Shown one piece after another: positions 9,482-17,991 of a stretch of 64,000 nucleotides of DNA. Each line of letters begins with the position of its first letter. Within the stretch, counting starts at the first letter, position 1. The notes under the pieces were generated by a model. It had not been told where the DNA came from. It saw only the letters and a list, made by a program, of their open reading frames with translations, and made no database searches. The stretch is from positions 1,426,001 to 1,490,000 of the forward strand of contig NZ_CP160906.1 of assembly GCF_041080865.1 (NCBI RefSeq). The letters run 5' to 3'. This DNA comes from Psychromonas sp. MME1. Lineage in GTDB: Bacteria; Pseudomonadota; Gammaproteobacteria; Enterobacterales; Psychromonadaceae. The position numbers were made by a program, and so were the translations under genes.

Positions 9482-9943
9482 TCACTTTACCTGTTGGTAT
9501 AGCATTGCAATATGAGGGATATTATCTTCCAGATAGCAATCGGATACAGTCATAAAATGATGTGCAGTATAAAATTTTTCAAGATGTTGTTGCGCAGATA
9601 TTTTAAGGGGTTGCCCTTTAAATTGTTGCAGGCATATTTTTAAACCTTCTTGTAGCAATTGATTCCCTACCCCTCGGCCTCTAAATTCAGGTGCAACCAC
9701 AATTCGACCGAGTGAAATGCAGTCGGCGTAGGTTGTTCCCATGGCCAACACGCGAAGATAAGCCGCAATTTTACCATCAATATAATAAAACAGATGCTTT
9801 GTCTGGGCATCCCTATCTAAATCATCAATATCAGGATAATAACAGCGCTGTTCAACGACAAAAACATCAACTCTTAATTTTAAAATATCGTAAAGTTGAT
9901 CTACCGTTAACTCATCAAAATGTTTCACATACCATGTTGCCAT
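9482..9943 (-). CDS. elaA: ElaA-type GNAT acetyltransferase
   Basis: 153 aa from the ATG at 9943, chosen because GGAAG lies 7 bp upstream; an earlier in-frame ATG at 9979 would add 12 residues. The N-terminal LYDILKLRVDVFVVEQRCYY is the hallmark of ElaA, and the acyl-CoA loop is EFRGRGVGNQLL. The biological acceptor of ElaA is not known. Confidence 0.8.
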   Translation of the reverse strand: MATWYVKHFDELTVDQLYDILKLRVDVFVVEQRCYYPDIDDLDRDAQTKHLFYYIDGKIAAYLRVLAMGTTYADCISLGRIVVAPEFRGRGVGNQLLQEGLKICLQQFKGQPLKISAQQHLEKFYTAHHFMTVSDCYLEDNIPHIAMLYQQVK

Positions 9944-10158
9944 TATATTCTTCCAATTAAATTTTCCACCATAACTCATAATAACAATTGAGATAACTAT
10001 ACAGCGATAGCGGTTTTATAAAACGCAGAGGCTACTATCAATCACGCCCAGCGGAACGCTATGAGCTTATCACTTTTTATAAGTTGAACTACAATAAAAT
10101 GAGTTCTGTATTTTATCGAAGCGATTAAATCGCTTAAAAAATACAAGGAAAAAGTACA

Positions 10159-11838
10159 ATGAAAAAACTCATCTTAGCTGTTTCTATTACACTCACCACT
10201 TTATTTGGTTGTGGTGGCGGTTCATCAACAAGTGATGATTCAGGTGGTGATAATGGCGACATACCACCGATTAAAACAGATAACTACACTCTGTTAGCTT
10301 GGAACGATCTGGGTATGCACTGCGTCGACGGAAAAGATTATTCGGTATTCTCTATTCTCCCTCCTTACAATGATCTCAAAGCGCAGCTTATTCTCAAAGA
10401 GGGCAACATCGATAAACATGTTACCTCCGGTGTCACAATAACTTACCAATCAGCCCCAAGCCTTGCAGGCGACCTCAACACAGAAAGTGCCAGTAAAACC
10501 AATTTTTGGGATTACGCACTACAACTCTTTGCTGTGAAACTCAATGATAATATAGGTTTAGCTGGCAATATGACCCCAAGCACTGCACCACAACCGCTCG
10601 CCTACAATAATCAACATGCGTGGTGGGAAGCTGATGGCATTCCTATTATGAACTATGATGACAATGGCAAAAAAAACTACTATCCGATGGTGAAAGTGGT
10701 GGCTAGAGATGTTGTCGGCAACCTTTTAGCCACCGCACAGGTGGTGCTGCCTGTTAGTGATGAAATGGATTGCCAGCAGTGCCATGCGTCAAATACTCAT
10801 ATTAATGCAACGCCAAAAAATGGGTGGGTGAACAATGCCGATCCACTCAAAGATTTCAAACTTAACATTCTTAGACGCCATGATGATAAACATGATATCA
10901 GTCATTACTTGCAAGCACTGCAAGCAAATGGCTATCACTACAGCAGCTCTTTATATGAAACGGCGATTCAAGGCACCCCGATTCTTTGTGCCATCTGCCA
11001 TCAATCTAATGCATTAGGCACCAATGGATTTAATGGTATTCCACCATTAACAACGGCTTTGCATGCTTTACACGCTAATGTCACCTTACCAAAAAGCAGT
11101 TTAACCTTGAATGATGACAATAATCGCGACAGCTGTTACGCCTGCCATCCGGGTGCAACCACCGAATGCCTACGCGGAGCAATGGGCAAAGCCAAAGCCC
11201 CCGATGGCAGCCCATTGATTGAATGTCAAAGTTGCCACGGCAATATGAGCGCTGTTGGCCAACATGGGCGCAATGGTTGGTTCGATGAACCCGACTGTCA
11301 ATCTTGCCACCAAGCTGGTATGCGCCATACGACAGCCGTTATCGATGACGCAGGTACACTACGCCCAGCATTGGATAAACGCTTTGCCACCAACGACAAC
11401 ACGCCACTGGTTGGCAGCAATCTGTATCGCTTTAGCCGTGGCCATGGCGAGATGCAATGTTCTGCATGCCATGGTTCAACCCACGCGATTTACCCAAGCA
11501 GTCATGAAGAGGATAACCTGCAAAGTATTGCGCTTCAGGGGCACAGTGGAACCATTGCGGAGTGTACGGTATGCCACGCTACGCCACCATGGACAACTAA
11601 CCAAGGTCCACATGGAATGCACAGTATTGGACAACGTTGGGTGGATGAACATAAGGAATATGCAGAGCATAATACTCAGAGCTGCGCAGAGTGCCATGGG
11701 GCAGATTTCAGAGGTTCATTCCTCTCTAAAACATTTTCTGCACGTAGTTTTATGACAGAGGAATGGGGAGATAAAAACTTTTCAGCGGGCCATCCAATCA
11801 GCTGTTATGATTGCCACAATGGCCCCTACGACGATTAA
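10159..11838 (+). CDS. Nine-heme c-type cytochrome lipoprotein
   Basis: 559 aa. Signal peptide with lipobox LFGC (lipid Cys 18) followed by a Gly/Ser/Asp linker. About 180 residues without heme motifs follow, opening with LLAWNDLGMHC. Nine CxxCH motifs then occur (CQQCH, CAICH, CYACH, CQSCH twice, CSACH, CTVCH, CAECH, CYDCH). It should be exported, heme-loaded and anchored to a membrane, as an electron carrier or reductase subunit for a respiratory chain; the partner is unknown because no other redox gene is adjacent. Heme distribution does not match the decaheme MtrC/OmcA pattern. RBS AAGGA precedes the ATG. Confidence 0.82.
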   Translation: MKKLILAVSITLTTLFGCGGGSSTSDDSGGDNGDIPPIKTDNYTLLAWNDLGMHCVDGKDYSVFSILPPYNDLKAQLILKEGNIDKHVTSGVTITYQSAPSLAGDLNTESASKTNFWDYALQLFAVKLNDNIGLAGNMTPSTAPQPLAYNNQHAWWEADGIPIMNYDDNGKKNYYPMVKVVARDVVGNLLATAQVVLPVSDEMDCQQCHASNTHINATPKNGWVNNADPLKDFKLNILRRHDDKHDISHYLQALQANGYHYSSSLYETAIQGTPILCAICHQSNALGTNGFNGIPPLTTALHALHANVTLPKSSLTLNDDNNRDSCYACHPGATTECLRGAMGKAKAPDGSPLIECQSCHGNMSAVGQHGRNGWFDEPDCQSCHQAGMRHTTAVIDDAGTLRPALDKRFATNDNTPLVGSNLYRFSRGHGEMQCSACHGSTHAIYPSSHEEDNLQSIALQGHSGTIAECTVCHATPPWTTNQGPHGMHSIGQRWVDEHKEYAEHNTQSCAECHGADFRGSFLSKTFSARSFMTEEWGDKNFSAGHPISCYDCHNGPYDD

Positions 11839-11840
11839 AA

Positions 11841-11870
11841 AATAAAGCGGATTAAATTCCGCTTTATTGG
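11841..11870 (+). terminator. Rho-independent terminator
   Basis: AATAAAGCGGA and TCCGCTTTATT pair immediately after the cytochrome stop codon. The stem is AT-rich on both sides and could act for both convergent genes. Confidence 0.7.
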
Positions 11871-11909
11871 CTTATCCGTTACCATTTAATATCGATTAAC
11901 CGTGCATGA

Positions 11910-12716
11910 TTAAAATGACTTAAGCAGGTATTTAGATAGATAATGGGCCACGGCTTCATCATCGCAATCACCGATCACTTCATTATCAGGTAAAGCTGAT
12001 TTAACTTTATGATGCGCACCGCCCATCACCAATCCTTTTCCTGCCATAGAGAGCATTTCAAAGTCATTCATCCCATCACCAAAAGCAATACAATCTCGTA
12101 ATTGATAACCCTTCATTTTTGCAATGGCATCAAGTGCATGTCCCTTTGACACCCCCAAATCCATCACTTCTAAACAGTAAGGCGTAGAAAAGGCAATATT
12201 GGCTTGGTCAGCAAATTTAGCTTTAATTTTATCTTCCCACATTACTAACTTATCATGATCTCTATCTTCTCTCGTGATAAATATTTTAGCGATATCAGTT
12301 AATGGTGGATTTTCAATATCAAATAGTTTGTAGGGAAAATGGTCTCCCACGGCAGACTTTTTGGTTTCATCCTTGCTAATTAACCAATCATCACTGCGGT
12401 ATAAATTAACGTGGATATCTTCATCGCCTTTAATCATTTCGATGACATCGGCAACAATATTCTCGGATAAATTTTGCTTAAAAACGATTTGATTATCGCA
12501 ATCATGAACACAGGCACCATTTGAGGTGATCATAAATGCAGGAATACCTAATTGTTCTCTCATATGAGCAACATCGATATGATGACGACCTGTTGCAAAA
12601 ATGAAGTCAACCCCCTGATTATGTAATTGCGTTAATATGTTTTTAGTAAATGGGGATATTTTATGATCGGAAGTGAGTAGCGTACCATCAAGATCTGATG
12701 CTGCAATTTTATACAT
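11910..12716 (-). CDS. yigL: Cof-type HAD phosphatase, YigL-like
   Basis: 268 aa from the ATG at 12716 (MYKIAASDLDGTLL), where the HAD fold begins; an upstream in-frame start at 12779 would add 21 unrelated residues. Motif I is DLDGTLL, motif II is in MITSNGA, and motif IV is GDGMNDFEML. Similarity to E. coli YigL, a pyridoxal phosphate phosphatase, is strong in FATGRHH and GVSKGHAL. Cytoplasmic sugar- or cofactor-phosphate phosphatase. Confidence 0.8.
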   Translation of the reverse strand: MYKIAASDLDGTLLTSDHKISPFTKNILTQLHNQGVDFIFATGRHHIDVAHMREQLGIPAFMITSNGACVHDCDNQIVFKQNLSENIVADVIEMIKGDEDIHVNLYRSDDWLISKDETKKSAVGDHFPYKLFDIENPPLTDIAKIFITREDRDHDKLVMWEDKIKAKFADQANIAFSTPYCLEVMDLGVSKGHALDAIAKMKGYQLRDCIAFGDGMNDFEMLSMAGKGLVMGGAHHKVKSALPDNEVIGDCDDEAVAHYLSKYLLKSF

Positions 12717-13013
12717 ATAAATTCTCGTTTTGCTTGTACTGGAGAGGAGGAAAAATTGAGCATAACATAATTTATTCAATCAATAGAACCACAATAAAGG
12801 CTCATTTTAATGATTAGTTTTTAGTGATTTTTAAAGTATTTAAAATAACGTTTTTCTACAATATGCCCAAGGCACTAGAAAATGTAAAGTCAGTAAAAAA
12901 CACATTAAAGTAACATAGGATAAGCATTTATTTTGTGCAGATAATAATTATTTACCTATACTTTCATTGCTAACTCTCTTGTAACTATTTTCACTTTGCT
13001 GAAAGGAATAATC

Positions 13014-13310
13014 GTGGTAACGAATTTCAAAACAAGGTTTTTACATTACACCGAATTATCTGCAAAAGAGCTCATTAACGACCTTAAGGATGCAGTGCGG
13101 TGTGACGTTGCTACAGTTTGCTGTTTACCATGTAATCGTTGCCCTTATTTGCATAAACATATTGATACTAAAAAAATACAATTAAAAGGGTTGCGGGCAT
13201 ATAGCATCAAGATAATAACAACCAAAGAACAACATTTATTACTGTCAATAACGGCACCAGATATCGATACTTGGCTAGAGATTAACAACATACCAATATC
13301 TTCACTATAA
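13014..13310 (+). CDS. Unknown small Cys-rich protein
   Basis: 98 aa from a GTG at 13014 with GAAAGGA upstream; a TTG at 12996 is possible but lacks an RBS. The centre carries VCCLPCNRCPYLHKH, four Cys in eight residues plus a nearby His, which looks like a metal or Fe-S site. I do not recognise the family. It is the last plus-strand gene before the cassette array and is probably backbone. Confidence 0.55.
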   Translation: MVTNFKTRFLHYTELSAKELINDLKDAVRCDVATVCCLPCNRCPYLHKHIDTKKIQLKGLRAYSIKIITTKEQHLLLSITAPDIDTWLEINNIPISSL

Positions 13311-13394
13311 AGATGCACAACGGGTAACTCTCAACTTTTCAAGTCGACATGTCAGATTTAGTCTGAATTGATAAGCAGATACTCGCTTGGGCCT

Positions 13395-13428
13395 GTTCAA
13401 CAGCCGATTAAGGTGTCGGCTGTTATGT
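13395..13428. repeat. attC-like hairpin at array edge
   Basis: GTTCAAC ... GTTATGT with a perfect 9-bp stem AACAGCCGA/TCGGCTGTT. The surrounding bases resemble the short attC at 20141-20195 (both contain TAAGGTGTCGGCTG). It may be a shortened attC that marks the end of the array, or a transcription terminator of the gene ending at 13310. Confidence 0.4.
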
Positions 13429-13479
13429 TTCTGGATTAAAACTCATCATATCGTAACTCAGGCAAACTCTATTAATGGC

Positions 13480-13577
13480 AGTTAACGCTTCAAACAACGG
13501 CTTGGGAAAGTTGGTGGCTTTTTTGAAACAAAAAAGGTGACAGCTTTTCCAAGTACGCGTGCTTTGATTTGTTACAC
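13480..13577 (-). repeat. attC of the GST cassette
   Basis: Bounded by AGTTAAC (13480-13486) and GTTACAC (13571-13577), each one mismatch from RYYYAAC/GTTRRRY. Internal arms CTTGGGAAAG/CTTTTCCAAG and CTTTTTTG/CAAAAAAG pair. It ends 5 bp before the GST stop codon. Confidence 0.75.
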
Positions 13578-13582
13578 GTCTA

Positions 13583-14179
13583 TTACTCCATGCCTATGTA
13601 TTTTGGCTCTGATTGAATAAGATCTATCCAACGCATAATTGCAGGATACTCATCTAAATCAAAGCCACCTTCATCAGCAACATGGGTATAGCCATAAAGT
13701 GAAATGTCGGCTGTGCTTAATTTATTTCCGGCAAGGTAAGGTGTTTTCTGCAATTGCTGTTCCATAACGCGTAAGGCTTTGTGCCCACCTTCTTGCTTAG
13801 ACTCATAGTCCATTTTTCTATCATCGGGTAAGCCTAAATATTTGGCTATATATCTTGCTACAGCAATAAATGGTTCATGGCTGTATTGTTCAAAAAATTG
13901 CCATTGTTGAATTTTTGCATATTCAAATGGAACACAGGAAAGCAAATCTGTCCCAGAAGCCAAATAATTTAATATTGCATTTGATTCAGATAAGCATCTT
14001 CCATCATCTAACTCTAAAACAGGAATTTTGGCATTAGGGTTTTTCTTAAGAAATTCGACTGTATGTGTTTCATCCTTGAGAATATTTACTTCAATCCACT
14101 CATGCTCGATGCCAAGTAAAGAAGTAAGCAATTTTATTTTGTAACAATTTCCAGATTGGATATCCCCATAAATTTTCAC
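13583..14179 (-). CDS. Glutathione S-transferase family protein (cassette gene)
   Basis: 198 aa. Thioredoxin-like N-terminal domain (residues 1-80) with the cis-Pro and glutathione-binding ESNAI loop (KIPVLELDDGRCLSESNAIL), then an all-helical C-terminal domain with TADISLYGYTHVADEGG. Expected to conjugate or reduce electrophiles with glutathione in the cytoplasm. Its stop abuts an attC, and an AAC plus an IS1182-type end lies 24 bp before its start, so it is a gene cassette. RBS AGGAG lies 7 bp before the ATG. Confidence 0.85.
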   Translation of the reverse strand: MKIYGDIQSGNCYKIKLLTSLLGIEHEWIEVNILKDETHTVEFLKKNPNAKIPVLELDDGRCLSESNAILNYLASGTDLLSCVPFEYAKIQQWQFFEQYSHEPFIAVARYIAKYLGLPDDRKMDYESKQEGGHKALRVMEQQLQKTPYLAGNKLSTADISLYGYTHVADEGGFDLDEYPAIMRWIDLIQSEPKYIGME

Positions 14180-14202
14180 TTATTTCTCCTTTAACATGCA
14201 AC

Positions 14203-14312
14203 GAGGCTGTAGAATTTCTCATTTCAGCCTGATTATTTTAAATAAAAAACACAATAATTCATAATTTGTTGGTATTCAACTAAATATTCTGTTTTTATAA
14301 ACTGACTGATTA
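14203..14312. mobile_element. Left-end relic of IS1182-like element
   Basis: 110 bp nearly identical to the left end of the complete element at 21046, beginning with the same 18-bp terminal repeat GAGGCTGTAGAATTTCTC and preceded by AAC. The transposase and right end are missing. Confidence 0.8.
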
Positions 14313-14370
14313 ATAGAACTAGAACGGGGACATATATTGACGCTCACTCGTTGTCAAGACGAATAAATCT

Positions 14371-14485
14371 AGAACATGTATTACCAAAATGCCTACAACG
14401 CGTCCGTAATTACGGCTTTTTAAAGGGCAATGCCAAACAACTTCGCCTTCAAATATTGCTGATACTAGGATGCGATTTAAACACA
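14371..14485 (+). pseudogene. Relic of IS91-like transposase C-terminus
   Basis: About 115 bp resembling 19720-19830 of the complete IS91-like transposase gene, for example ACATGTATTACCAAAA and AAACAACTTCGC, with many substitutions. It is an older second copy reduced to a fragment. The bases between this and 14533 are low-complexity (repeated GTAGAACGG). Confidence 0.75.
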
Positions 14486-14533
14486 GAACGGGCGTAGAAC
14501 GGTAGAAGGGTAGGGTAGAACGGGGGTGAACGG

Positions 14534-14618
14534 GGACATCCATACCTTTTCATTTATAAAAATATAATAGCTATTCTTTTTAAATGATATTCAATTTAGT
14601 CAAAAAGGTTTGGAAGTC
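14534..14618. repeat. REP/MITE-like remnant of the IS200/RAYT element
   Basis: Starts with GGACATCCATACCTTTT and ends with AAAAAGGTTTGGAAGTC, the left and right ends of the RAYT element at 15936-17276 joined with only about 50 bp between. It looks like an internally deleted, non-autonomous copy. Confidence 0.65.
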
Positions 14619-14639
14619 TAGTAATGCTCGATCCCCATG

Positions 14640-15473
14640 CTACCAAACTATCTGATCTGGTCTTGATTTACCTGCATAGTGAACTTCAGGTTGAAAATAT
14701 TTATCAACAATTAACTCATATTGCGATGAATCTCGAAGTTCTCTAATAGTGTCCCATATCGCTTCAGATAGTTCAGGATTATCTTGCACGAATTGATGAG
14801 AGAACATCAAGTAGTAATCGACTTGCATGAAAGGAGGGAATACTTTGATAATATATTTAAACTCCTCAGGATGTAATTTCATCTGAAAATCGGCCATCGT
14901 TTCTATATCTGCCCAAGCAGCAATCCTTCCCGCTTTAAGCATCTTTAGTCCATTAAATTGTGATCTAACTTCATGAACTTGAACTCCGAGTGCTTTTATC
15001 GTTCCAACAATGGCATATCCCCTTACCGCACCAATTTCGCCATTAAGGTTTGTTATTTCTTTACCGTCCCATTGTAAAGGAGAGTTTTTGTATTTATACA
15101 GGAAATACGACTGAGACATAATTTTCCTGCTACCATCAGGCAGACCATTTTTCATGGGGTACACACCTATTTGCAAACGTTCAGGTTTGAAGCTAGCGTG
15201 AAAAATCCCGTCAACTACGTTCGCTTGCACTTCCTTAAGCCCCCTAGCCCAAGGTCTACGTTTAAACTCAATTTTGATACTGAATTTTTTTTCTAACAAC
15301 TTTAAAAGTTCTAACGTAATTCCAGGTTTTTTCCAATCAATATTACTCCCCTCTCCGAAATAAAATGGAGGATTCGCTTTTACTTCATATACAAGCGTGA
15401 CTTTCTTTTTAACAATCTCAGACGCACATGTCGGTAGGCTCAAGAACAATAAAATGAAAATAAATCTCACCAT
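14640..15473 (-). CDS. Periplasmic solute-binding protein, SBP_bac_3 type (probable cassette gene)
   Basis: 277 aa from the ATG at 15473 (a TTG at 15488 is possible). Signal peptide MVRFIFILLFLSLPTCASE, then a type-3 extracellular solute-binding fold with YEVKANPPFYF, GITLELLKLLEKKF and RPWARGL. No permease or ATPase is adjacent, so it could be an orphan binding protein or an enzyme-like sensor. An AAC plus a decayed IS1182 end lies 45 bp before the start, the same arrangement as the GST and 21011 cassette genes; its own attC has been replaced by IS relics. Confidence 0.7.
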   Translation of the reverse strand: MVRFIFILLFLSLPTCASEIVKKKVTLVYEVKANPPFYFGEGSNIDWKKPGITLELLKLLEKKFSIKIEFKRRPWARGLKEVQANVVDGIFHASFKPERLQIGVYPMKNGLPDGSRKIMSQSYFLYKYKNSPLQWDGKEITNLNGEIGAVRGYAIVGTIKALGVQVHEVRSQFNGLKMLKAGRIAAWADIETMADFQMKLHPEEFKYIIKVFPPFMQVDYYLMFSHQFVQDNPELSEAIWDTIRELRDSSQYELIVDKYFQPEVHYAGKSRPDQIVW

Positions 15474-15518
15474 TATTTGTATATCCAATTTTCAATAAGT
15501 TAAATACACACTAATAAC

Positions 15519-15664
15519 GAAGCTATAGAATAGCTCATTTTCAGCCTGATTATTTTAAATCCAAAATAAACCATAATTCACAATTTGTTGATATTCAATT
15601 AAATATTCTGTTTTTAATAACTGACTGATTAAATTGAGTGATACATCGCTGAATTGGCTTAATA
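15519..15664. mobile_element. Second left-end relic of IS1182-like element
   Basis: About 146 bp matching 21046-21190, with a decayed terminal repeat (GAAGCTATAGAATAGCTC) preceded by AAC. No transposase remains. Confidence 0.75.
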
Positions 15665-15688
15665 GACTCAAACGACAGACTCAAACGA

Positions 15689-15935
15689 GGACATCCATAT
15701 CTTTTCATTTATGAAAATATAATAGCCATTCTTTTTAAAAATAATCTTAATCAGCGCTTTGCTGTAATTAAATAGTTAAATTCCCGCACTTGATACTCAA
15801 TTCAATCTGTTTAAACAAGTTTTATTAAAATCAACGCACAGAGCCTCCTTAACGAAGCGCTAATAGTTAATAAAAAACAAATGATTGGGAGTTAATGCAG
15901 CATACAACTTAGTTTGTTTTGCCCGAAACAAACGA
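15689..15935. repeat. Direct duplication of the RAYT element left end
   Basis: 247 bp starting with GGACATCCATATCTTTT and repeated from 15936 with few changes. The copy includes the last ten codons of the RAYT gene (TTAATGCAGCATACAACTTA), so it is the stump of a second element inserted in tandem. Confidence 0.8.
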
Positions 15936-16095
15936 GGACATCCATATCTTTTAATTTATAAAAATATAATAGCCATTCTTTTTAAAAATAAGCTTAATCA
16001 GCGCTTTGCTGTAATTAAATAGTTAAATTCCAGCACTTGATACTGAATTCAATCTGTTTTATTAAAATCAACGCATAAAACACCCTTAACGAAGC

Positions 16096-16179
16096 GTTAA
16101 TAGTTAATAGTTAATAGTTAATAGTTAATAGTTAATAGTTAATAGTTAATAGTTAATAGTTAATAGTTAATAGTTAATA
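16096..16179. repeat. Twelve tandem copies of GTTAATA
   Basis: An uninterrupted 84-bp microsatellite of a 7-bp unit, 20 bp downstream of the RAYT stop. The duplicated stump at about 15854-15868 has only two units, so the array expanded after or during duplication. Confidence 0.95.
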
Positions 16180-16199
16180 AAAAATAAATGATGGGGGAG

Positions 16200-17195
16200 T
16201 TAATGCAACATACAACTTAGTTTGTTTTGCCCAGATACCCAACAGCGACCAGTGTGTTCGGCAAACAAGGCAAGCTCTTCAAGTGAGCCCACTGCACCAT
16301 GGTAATCTTTACCAAAACTCACGGCTAAGGCTAACCACGTGTCACTCTCTAAACCAAGGGTACTTAATAAGCTTGGCAGTTGGCTCGAAATCACGCCGCG
16401 CTTATCCTCTCGAATCGCTCGCCCAGTCCAATCAACAAGCTCTAAATAATCGAGCAAGGCATAGGGAATACCTTCGTGGGGCGCATCACATTCTGCCGCT
16501 ACAAAACCAAATAAGGGTTTACTGTTATCATGGCAATGCAACGCTTCATCGTGACTACATTTACTGTGGATACGCTCAAATATGGACGTAAATTCCGATG
16601 TTTCCACACTCTCTGACATTTTTGCCCGCACGGGGTTTAAATCAACATAAGCCATGCAAGTTAAAAGTGCTTTTTCATCAAGCAATGCTTGCGACTTAAA
16701 GCGCCCTTCCCAAAAACGCCCTTTACAGTTATCTTCGGCGTTCGCTTTGCGGGCAATAAATTCATTTAACGCGCGCATGAACCAAGAGATATCAAGCAGG
16801 CGATGACGCCATTTGCTGATTATCTCAAGCGCCACCTCTATTTGACCTGCGCAAGTCAGCTCCCCTTTGCGCCATCGCGAAACTATTTCTGAGCCGGAAT
16901 AAAGTTGATACCAACGTCGGCAAACTTCTTCATCGCTACAGGCGCTAATCTCGGCTTCATTAGCATGTAAAACAAGGTGATAGTGATTAGACATAATCGA
17001 ATAAGCGCAAACATCAATGGCAAAGATATCACTTAATTGCCGAATGCGATCGACCATCCATTGCCGGCGATGTGAATAGTTTTTACCGCTGTAATTATCT
17101 TCGCCACACAAAAATGCACGGCGAACACATCGAGAAATGCAATGATAATAAGGTGTGTCCACAAGAGAAATTAACGAAGCACGTGATTGTGTCAT
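16200..17195 (-). CDS. REP-associated tyrosine transposase (Y1, IS200-like)
   Basis: 331 aa from the ATG at 17195 (GGGG upstream); an earlier start at 17225 would add 10 residues. HUH motif HYHLVLH near residue 75 and the nucleophile-bearing segment LLTCMAYVDLNPVRAKMS, preceded by GRFWEGRFKSQAL, are the Y1_Tnp signature. The C-terminal extension of about 110 residues is typical of the longer RAYT subgroup. It cuts and joins single-stranded DNA at palindromic ends. Minus strand, inside the cassette array. Confidence 0.85.
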   Translation of the reverse strand: MTQSRASLISLVDTPYYHCISRCVRRAFLCGEDNYSGKNYSHRRQWMVDRIRQLSDIFAIDVCAYSIMSNHYHLVLHANEAEISACSDEEVCRRWYQLYSGSEIVSRWRKGELTCAGQIEVALEIISKWRHRLLDISWFMRALNEFIARKANAEDNCKGRFWEGRFKSQALLDEKALLTCMAYVDLNPVRAKMSESVETSEFTSIFERIHSKCSHDEALHCHDNSKPLFGFVAAECDAPHEGIPYALLDYLELVDWTGRAIREDKRGVISSQLPSLLSTLGLESDTWLALAVSFGKDYHGAVGSLEELALFAEHTGRCWVSGQNKLSCMLH

Positions 17196-17378
17196 ACCAA
17201 ACCCCACAACTGTAAACAAAAACACTGTTTATATAGTAGGTACAATATTCAATTTAGTCAAAAAGGTATGGGTGTCCTGCACTAGTGTGAGTAAATCCTC
17301 TGTTGGGTTGTAAAAACCCTTAAAACAATCTCTCAACTTAACCTACCTGTATGGGAAAATTGGTGTTACCCAAGAAAA

Positions 17379-17487
17379 ATATAACGCTGCAATAAACGGC
17401 GCATAGGTTGGCGCTATTTTTGCTGCTTTTTGTTTTAGCAAAAATCGCGACAGCCGTTATGCGTCCGATTTAATTGCCTTGTTAATT
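17379..17487 (-). repeat. attC site, 105-bp family
   Basis: Bounded by ATATAAC and GTTAATT (one mismatch each from consensus). Contains GTTTTAGCAAAAATCGCGAC in common with the split attC at 22891, and arms GCAAAAAT / ATTTTTGC. Confidence 0.75.
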
Positions 17488-17798
17488 TTTAGCGACTTGT
17501 TTGCTCTTCGCCTACAAGACACTTGATGCTTGATTTTGTTGTAACTTGAAACAAAAAATGTTGATTTAAAACAGCTTTAAATCAACGAAGTAGCCCAACT
17601 GCAAACAACAAAACTTAAATCATAAAATTGAAAAACAAGGTGAATTAAGCAAGCCCGTTTAGCACAAACTCAACCTAAATATTGCCCCACTTCCAACTAC
17701 GATTCAGAAAGCCAATTAGCAAACTCGCTCAGGATTGGATCGTGTAAAACACCAAACCAACCAATTTATAATTTCTACATTTCATAATGCGGAGCGAA
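17488..17798 (-). other. Gene cassette without an intact gene
   Basis: 310 bp between two attC sites. On the minus strand, frame fragments end in GVLHDPILSEFANWLSES followed by stop, preceded by stops in the same frame; the only ATG reading frame is 18 codons. I see no complete gene. It looks like a decayed or non-coding cassette. Confidence 0.5.
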
Positions 17799-17898
17799 AT
17801 TTAACGCCTTGCTAAGCGGACTAAAATTGTGGGTTATAATGTGGAGCGAAGCGGAGCATAACCCACTGTTTTAGTTCCGTTTAAGCAACTTGTTGAAC
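17799..17898 (-). repeat. attC site, 100-bp family
   Basis: Perfect ATTTAAC and GTTGAAC boundaries. Arms GCGGACTAAAA / TTTTAGTTCCG and GTGGGTTA / TAACCCAC pair. About 80 percent like the attC at 24700-24799. Confidence 0.85.
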
Positions 17899-17991
17899 GA
17901 AGCCGCTGTGCGGCAGAAAAACAAAATATGAACCAACACGCATACTTATATTTGCATCACTTTTCGGTGATGTCTAATAGGAGTATAAGCG

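Larger units (their letters stand above)
15936..17276 (-). mobile_element. IS200/RAYT-type element
   Basis: Left end GGACATCCATATCTTTT at 15936; right end AAAAAGGTATGGGTGTCC ending at 17276; the ends are imperfect inverted repeats. It carries one Y1 transposase. No inverted-repeat DDE-type target duplication is seen, as expected for HUH elements. Confidence 0.65.

Noticed and set aside
11255..11755. 166-aa plus-strand frame inside the cytochrome gene
   Set aside because: Out-of-frame shadow of the multiheme cytochrome; no RBS or family.
16096..16179. CRISPR array
   Set aside because: Unit is 7 bp without spacers; it is a microsatellite.
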